This document shows, piece by piece, positions 60,787-64,000 of a DNA stretch of 64,000 bases. Each line of letters starts with the position of its first letter. The first letter of the stretch is position 1. The stretch spans positions 4,627,001 to 4,691,000 of the forward strand of contig NZ_CP072597.1 of assembly GCF_018847975.1 (NCBI RefSeq), given 5' to 3'. The position numbers were made by a program, and so were the translations under genes. Under the pieces are notes generated by a model. It had not been told where the DNA came from. It made no database searches and saw only the letters and a program-made list of their open reading frames with translations. Source of the DNA: Lysobacter sp. K5869 (GTDB lineage: Bacteria; Pseudomonadota; Gammaproteobacteria; Xanthomonadales; Xanthomonadaceae).

Positions 60787-61068
60787 GGCGGCGGTCGCGC
60801 GGGCCGCGCTGTTCGGCGGGCGGTTCGCGCGAATCCGCACGAGCGAATCAAAGCGAACGGCTTCGCTTAGTCGAATCGGATTCGGCGACTTCGCCGCGCC
60901 GAATCCTCGCGGATGAGCCAGCGAAAGCGGCATGGCGGTTACGCCTGCCGCGCCCGCGCGACGCGCCTCGATCCGGGCGCGTCGCGCCGTCCGCTTCGCC
61001 GCGTCCTGCGGCCCGGTTCGCCGGCGCGGCACCGTATCCGCGCGAACGAACCCGCGTTCCCTGCCCTT
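60787..61068. other. Intergenic region left of the 33-bp array
   Basis: Contains GAATC/GATTCG repeats near 60840-60905 (GCGAATCAAAGCGAAC, TCGAATCGGATTCGGC) and a degenerate early copy of the array hairpin (GCCGCGTCCTGCGGC at 60998). No gene supported. Confidence 0.45.
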
Positions 61069-61346
61069 GCGCGTCCGTGCGGCGAATGCGCTGCCGCCTC
61101 GGCCGCGCGTTTGCGGCGAGTATGCCGGCCTGTCCATCGCGTCCTTGCGAAGAACCGGCGTCGCGCGCGTGCGCCGATCCGCGCCGCGCGTCCTGCATCG
61201 CGTCCTTGCGGCCTCGATGCCTCCCTGCGCCGTCGCGTCCCGCGACGGCATGGCGTCCTTGCCCGTCGCCTCCTGCGACGACCTCGCCTCCTTGCCCGCC
61301 GCTTTCGCGGCGTCGGCGTCCTTGCCCCACGCCGCGTCCTGCGGCG
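61069..61346. repeat. 33-bp-period array of small hairpins
   Basis: Hairpin cores GTCGCGTCCCGCGAC (61232), GTCGCCTCCTGCGAC (61265), GCCGCTTTCGCGGCG (61298) and GCCGCGTCCTGCGGC (61331) lie exactly 33 bases apart, joined by (G)CCTCCTTGCCC-like linkers. Weaker units in the same phase reach left to 61069 (61069, 61102, about 61135, 61168, 61199). It sits just behind the stop codon of the minus-strand peptidase gene. Confidence 0.8.
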
Positions 61347-61350
61347 CCGT

Positions 61351-63468
61351 TTACCGTCTCGCCAGCCCGCGCGCGATCTTGGCGCGGCGCTCGGCGATGC
61401 CGGCTTCGGAACGATGCAACTCGAATCCGCTCTTGGCGCTGGCGCGGTCGAGAATGCGCGCCAACGTCGCCGCCAAGGTCGCGCGGTCTTCGTCGAAGCC
61501 GCCGTGCGAAGTGGCGAAGGCGGCGTTCGGCGAGCCTTCGGCTTGACCCGAGGTCGGCGATTGCACCCAATCGATCAAGCCGCGGTCGAGTAAGTCGCGC
61601 ACCTCGGCCGAGCCTTGTTCGGCGCCCTTCTGCAGGAACCGCGCCATGCCCAGCAACGGCGTGCCGTCGCGGAAGCGGCGGTTGATCCAACTGCGCGGTT
61701 GATGCTCGAACGCGTGCGCGACCAGATACAGCAGCGACTTGTGGTAGATGTTGGCGCAGTGGTCGTCGTTCTCAGCCTTGTCGGTCAGGGTGAATAGCGC
61801 CATGCGCTTGATCTTGCCGCTGCGCAGCGCCGGCGCGTAGGTGTCGAGGAACAGGTCGACGGTGATCGCCGGCGCCCACAGGTTGACGCTTTCGATGGTG
61901 AGCCCCAGCCCCTGCATGCCTACCGCGGGGCCGCTGGGCACGACGCCGTCGGTGGTCAGCAGCTGCACCAGCGGCGCCAGCAGGATCGAGCCCGCGCTGT
62001 GGCCGGTAAGGTGCAGTTCGACTTTGTTGTCGCGCGAACGCCATTCGTGCAGCAGGCGCGCCACCAATGCGGCGCCGCCGGCTTCCTGCGCTTGTCCGTT
62101 GGCGAGCGTGGTGCGCGCGGTGGTGGCGAGTTGGCCGTTCTCCTTCATCTCGTCCCACAGCAGCTTGCCGCCGGCGACGCGCGCCAAGGGTTCGAGGGTG
62201 TCGTCGAGGCGATCGAGCAACAGGTTCTTGGCCGCGTCGATGATGCCTTCGCTGCGCGGCTTGGTGACGTCGCGCAGGATGTTGCCGAGCGTGGTCCACG
62301 CATCGGTTTTCCAGACGAAGGCCAAGGGATAGATCTGTTGTTCCAGCAAGGTGTTGCGGTAATCGGCGACGCGCTGGATCGCCGCCTGTTCGGGCACCAA
62401 CCCGCCGTGGGCGTAGAGCAGCACGCGCTTTTTCGGCCATTGCGCGGTGATCCGCGGCAGGTCGTTGCGGATCAGGTTGCGTACGTCGTCGGGCGTGGTG
62501 CCGAAACGGCCGTCGTCGCGCAGCGCGCCGTTGTTGCCGAGGCTGACGATGTGCGGGCGCAGATCGGCCTGGGAATAGCCGGTGGACTGGCTGGCCAGAC
62601 TCGAATGGCTGACCGCGCTGGATTGCGCGCTGTGCAGCCGCACCGGCACCGCGAGGCGCGCCACCCACACGTCGGTGCCGCGCTCCAGCCACTCGTCGTA
62701 GCTGATGTAACCGTAGCCGCCGCGGCCCCAGCTCTTGCCCCAGGAGTTCTGGATCCAGAAGCCGCCTTCGTCGTAACCGACGATGGCGAAGGCGTGGTAG
62801 CCGGCGATCTCCTGCTGTTTCCAGGCGATCACGCCGCGCTTGCCGGGCTCGTCCCAGCCGTCGTGCACGGCGCTGGAGGCGTACAGCACGCCGACTTCGG
62901 CGAAGGCCGCGTGCATCGCGACCAAGTCTTTGTGGTTGACCCGGAAGTACGCGCCCAGCGGCCGCAGCGAGGCGTCGCGCGCGCGCTGTTCGGTGTAGGT
63001 CTCCATGCGTTGGCCGGGTTTGTACGGCCAGACCTTGTCGGCGCACACGCCGTGGTGGTGCCAACCTTTCATCGCGCCGCGGCAGCTGGAGCCGGAGTAT
63101 TCCTCGCCGCGCCATTCGTCGTAGCGCCGCGCCATGTCGTAGAACATGCGCGTGCTCACCGGCCGCAGCGCCGCGCGCGGGCTGCGTTTGCGCAGCAGGG
63201 CGTGGGCGACGGTGGCCAGGCCGAACGCGGTGCAGGCGCCTTCGTCGCCTTGGTCGAGGATCGGCAGGCGCAGCTTGAGGTGTTCGCTCAAGGGTTTGTG
63301 CGCGGGCACGTCGATCAGGGTCGGCTCGAACATGCGGTCGCGGAAATCCGCGGTGTCCGGGCGCGCGTCGAGCAGGCGCGCGTTGAGTTTGCGCACGCCG
63401 GGCTTGGCGCGGGAGGGGGCGGTGCGGCGAGCCGGCTTGCGCGCGGCGGCGGTCCTTGCGGTGGCCAT
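61351..63468 (-). CDS. Papain-like (C1) peptidase fused to an alpha/beta hydrolase
   Basis: 705 residues from MATARTAAARKP. A basic Ala/Arg/Lys-rich start without a normal signal peptide. C1 domain about 60-275: Gln73 and Cys79 (LDQGDEGACTAFG), His225 (AGYHAFAIVGY), Asn241 (IQNSWGKSWGRGGYG). After a Ser-rich linker (about 280-300) comes a lipase-type hydrolase: oxyanion HGGL (354-357) and nucleophile GHSAGS with Ser491. The two halves are each complete. Target and location are unclear; autoprocessing or an effector-like role is inference. Terminator not obvious; the hairpin array follows. Confidence 0.85.
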   Translation of the reverse strand: MATARTAAARKPARRTAPSRAKPGVRKLNARLLDARPDTADFRDRMFEPTLIDVPAHKPLSEHLKLRLPILDQGDEGACTAFGLATVAHALLRKRSPRAALRPVSTRMFYDMARRYDEWRGEEYSGSSCRGAMKGWHHHGVCADKVWPYKPGQRMETYTEQRARDASLRPLGAYFRVNHKDLVAMHAAFAEVGVLYASSAVHDGWDEPGKRGVIAWKQQEIAGYHAFAIVGYDEGGFWIQNSWGKSWGRGGYGYISYDEWLERGTDVWVARLAVPVRLHSAQSSAVSHSSLASQSTGYSQADLRPHIVSLGNNGALRDDGRFGTTPDDVRNLIRNDLPRITAQWPKKRVLLYAHGGLVPEQAAIQRVADYRNTLLEQQIYPLAFVWKTDAWTTLGNILRDVTKPRSEGIIDAAKNLLLDRLDDTLEPLARVAGGKLLWDEMKENGQLATTARTTLANGQAQEAGGAALVARLLHEWRSRDNKVELHLTGHSAGSILLAPLVQLLTTDGVVPSGPAVGMQGLGLTIESVNLWAPAITVDLFLDTYAPALRSGKIKRMALFTLTDKAENDDHCANIYHKSLLYLVAHAFEHQPRSWINRRFRDGTPLLGMARFLQKGAEQGSAEVRDLLDRGLIDWVQSPTSGQAEGSPNAAFATSHGGFDEDRATLAATLARILDRASAKSGFELHRSEAGIAERRAKIARGLARR

Positions 63469-63882
63469 GACGACGGCGTCCTGAATGGGGCGAGTGCGAT
63501 GCGCGGAGAAGTGCCGCATCCGGGGAAACGCCGCCGCGCGGGCGGGCCGGACACAACGTTTGCACCATTATTGTGTCCGTCGCTCGCGTCCGCCGCGACC
63601 TCGCAGGCGATTCGTCCTGCGTTCCTCCACCGCCGCGGATCGCGTCGCCGCGATTTGGATCGTGCCAAACAACAAGCGCGGCAAATCCTTTGTCGCGACA
63701 GGCCGTACGTACGCCCGGCATACCTAGCCGTATTGCCCGATTGCTTTAGACTAGCGGCCCTGCGCAGGCCGCCCTGCCGCCCGCGCACAGGCGATTTCCA
63801 TTCACTTCAACGACTTAACCCACAGCCAGGCGAAACCGCGCCCGCGCCAGCGCCGCGCAACCCGTCCGGTTCGGAGCACCCG
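63469..63882. promoter_or_regulatory. Divergent promoter region, 414 bases
   Basis: Between the peptidase fusion and the leucine-dehydrogenase-like gene. TTGCACC-ATTATTGTGTCC near 63560-63580 and TTGCCCGATTGCTTTAGACTAG near 63733-63754 are the least GC-rich parts and the best candidates for promoter elements; the second reads like a -35/-10 pair (TTGCCC, TAGACT) with short spacing. Not proven. Confidence 0.35.
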
Positions 63883-64000
63883 ATGATTTTCGAAACCCTC
63901 GACACCTTCGGCCATGAGCAGGTCGTGTTCTGCCATAACAAGGACGCCGGCCTGAAGGCCATCATCGCGATTCACAACACCGTGCTCGGCCCGGCCCTGG
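63883..64000 (+). CDS. Leucine/phenylalanine-dehydrogenase-like gene, 5' part only
   Basis: The first 39 residues (MIFETLDTFGHEQVVFCHNK, then DAGLKAIIAIHNTVLGPAL) match the N-terminus of Leu/Phe/Val dehydrogenases, where GHEQVVFC and GLKAIIAIH-T-LGPALGG are conserved. The gene runs off the window, so the catalytic Lys and NAD domain are not visible. Expected role: oxidative deamination of branched-chain amino acids to the 2-oxoacids used for branched fatty acids, which are major in Lysobacter. Confidence 0.85.
   Translation, partial: MIFETLDTFGHEQVVFCHNKDAGLKAIIAIHNTVLGPAL

Noticed and set aside
1..64000. tRNA, rRNA, riboswitches and biosynthetic (NRPS/PKS) genes
   Set aside because: None recognised on either strand by reading; small RNAs without strong sequence marks could have been missed.

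Overview
The window reads as chromosomal DNA of a Lysobacter-like member of the Xanthomonadaceae. The base composition is very GC-rich, and the genus-typical extracellular hydrolases are present: two alpha-lytic-protease precursors, a lysyl-endopeptidase relative and three subtilases. Two proteins carry C-terminal domains like the XVIPCD signal that sends effectors to the Xanthomonadaceae bacteria-killing type IV secretion system. Several intergenic regions hold the inverted GTAGGAGCGGC...GCCGCTCCTAC repeat common in this family. The species is an inference; no rRNA or tRNA gene was seen.

Layout. 1-13.4 kb: secreted and periplasmic proteins (S33-type hydrolase, PhaZ7-like polyhydroxybutyrate depolymerase, small cyanovirin-fold protein, seven-repeat FG-GAP protein, Tat-exported tyrosinase with a downstream lipoprotein, SecD-P1-like lipoprotein plus M14 deacylase). 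13.7-22.7 kb: polysaccharide-lyase-like/DUF11 protein, YqaA, M13 peptidase, CGNR regulator divergent from an Asp-nucleophile hydrolase, lysyl-endopeptidase-like protease, methyltransferase. 22.9-24.7 kb: a lipoprotein/HExxH-XVIPCD pair that looks like a type IV immunity/effector module. 24.7-40.1 kb: second M13 peptidase, three tandem S8 proteases, XRE regulator, two alpha-lytic proteases, and a coupled pair with a HExxHxxGxxD metalloprotease. 40.1-48.9 kb: a composition-shifted accessory region with membrane proteins of unknown role, a DUF2188 protein, a striking array of 15 palindromic units at exactly 21-bp period, and an AAA ATPase/DUF4435 pair matching the PARIS anti-phage system. 49-54.7 kb: glycosyltransferase, DUF3228 protein, and a zeta-toxin/XVIPCD effector preceded by two paralogous small genes (likely immunity) separated by a decayed toxin 5' end. 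54.9-64 kb: VOC protein, IcmF, YXWGXW protein, a papain-like peptidase fused to an alpha/beta hydrolase with a 33-bp hairpin array behind it, and the start of a leucine-dehydrogenase-like gene.

How it fits together: the content suits a predatory or competitive soil or plant-surface bacterium. Secreted proteases, depolymerase and lyase degrade external polymers and prey; two contact-dependent effectors, one matched to a periplasmic lipoprotein and one to cytosolic immunity candidates, attack rivals; PARIS guards against phage. Most secreted-enzyme genes stand alone behind hairpin terminators. The toxin/immunity and defence genes are translationally coupled and compositionally distinct, which suggests recent acquisition or domain shuffling.
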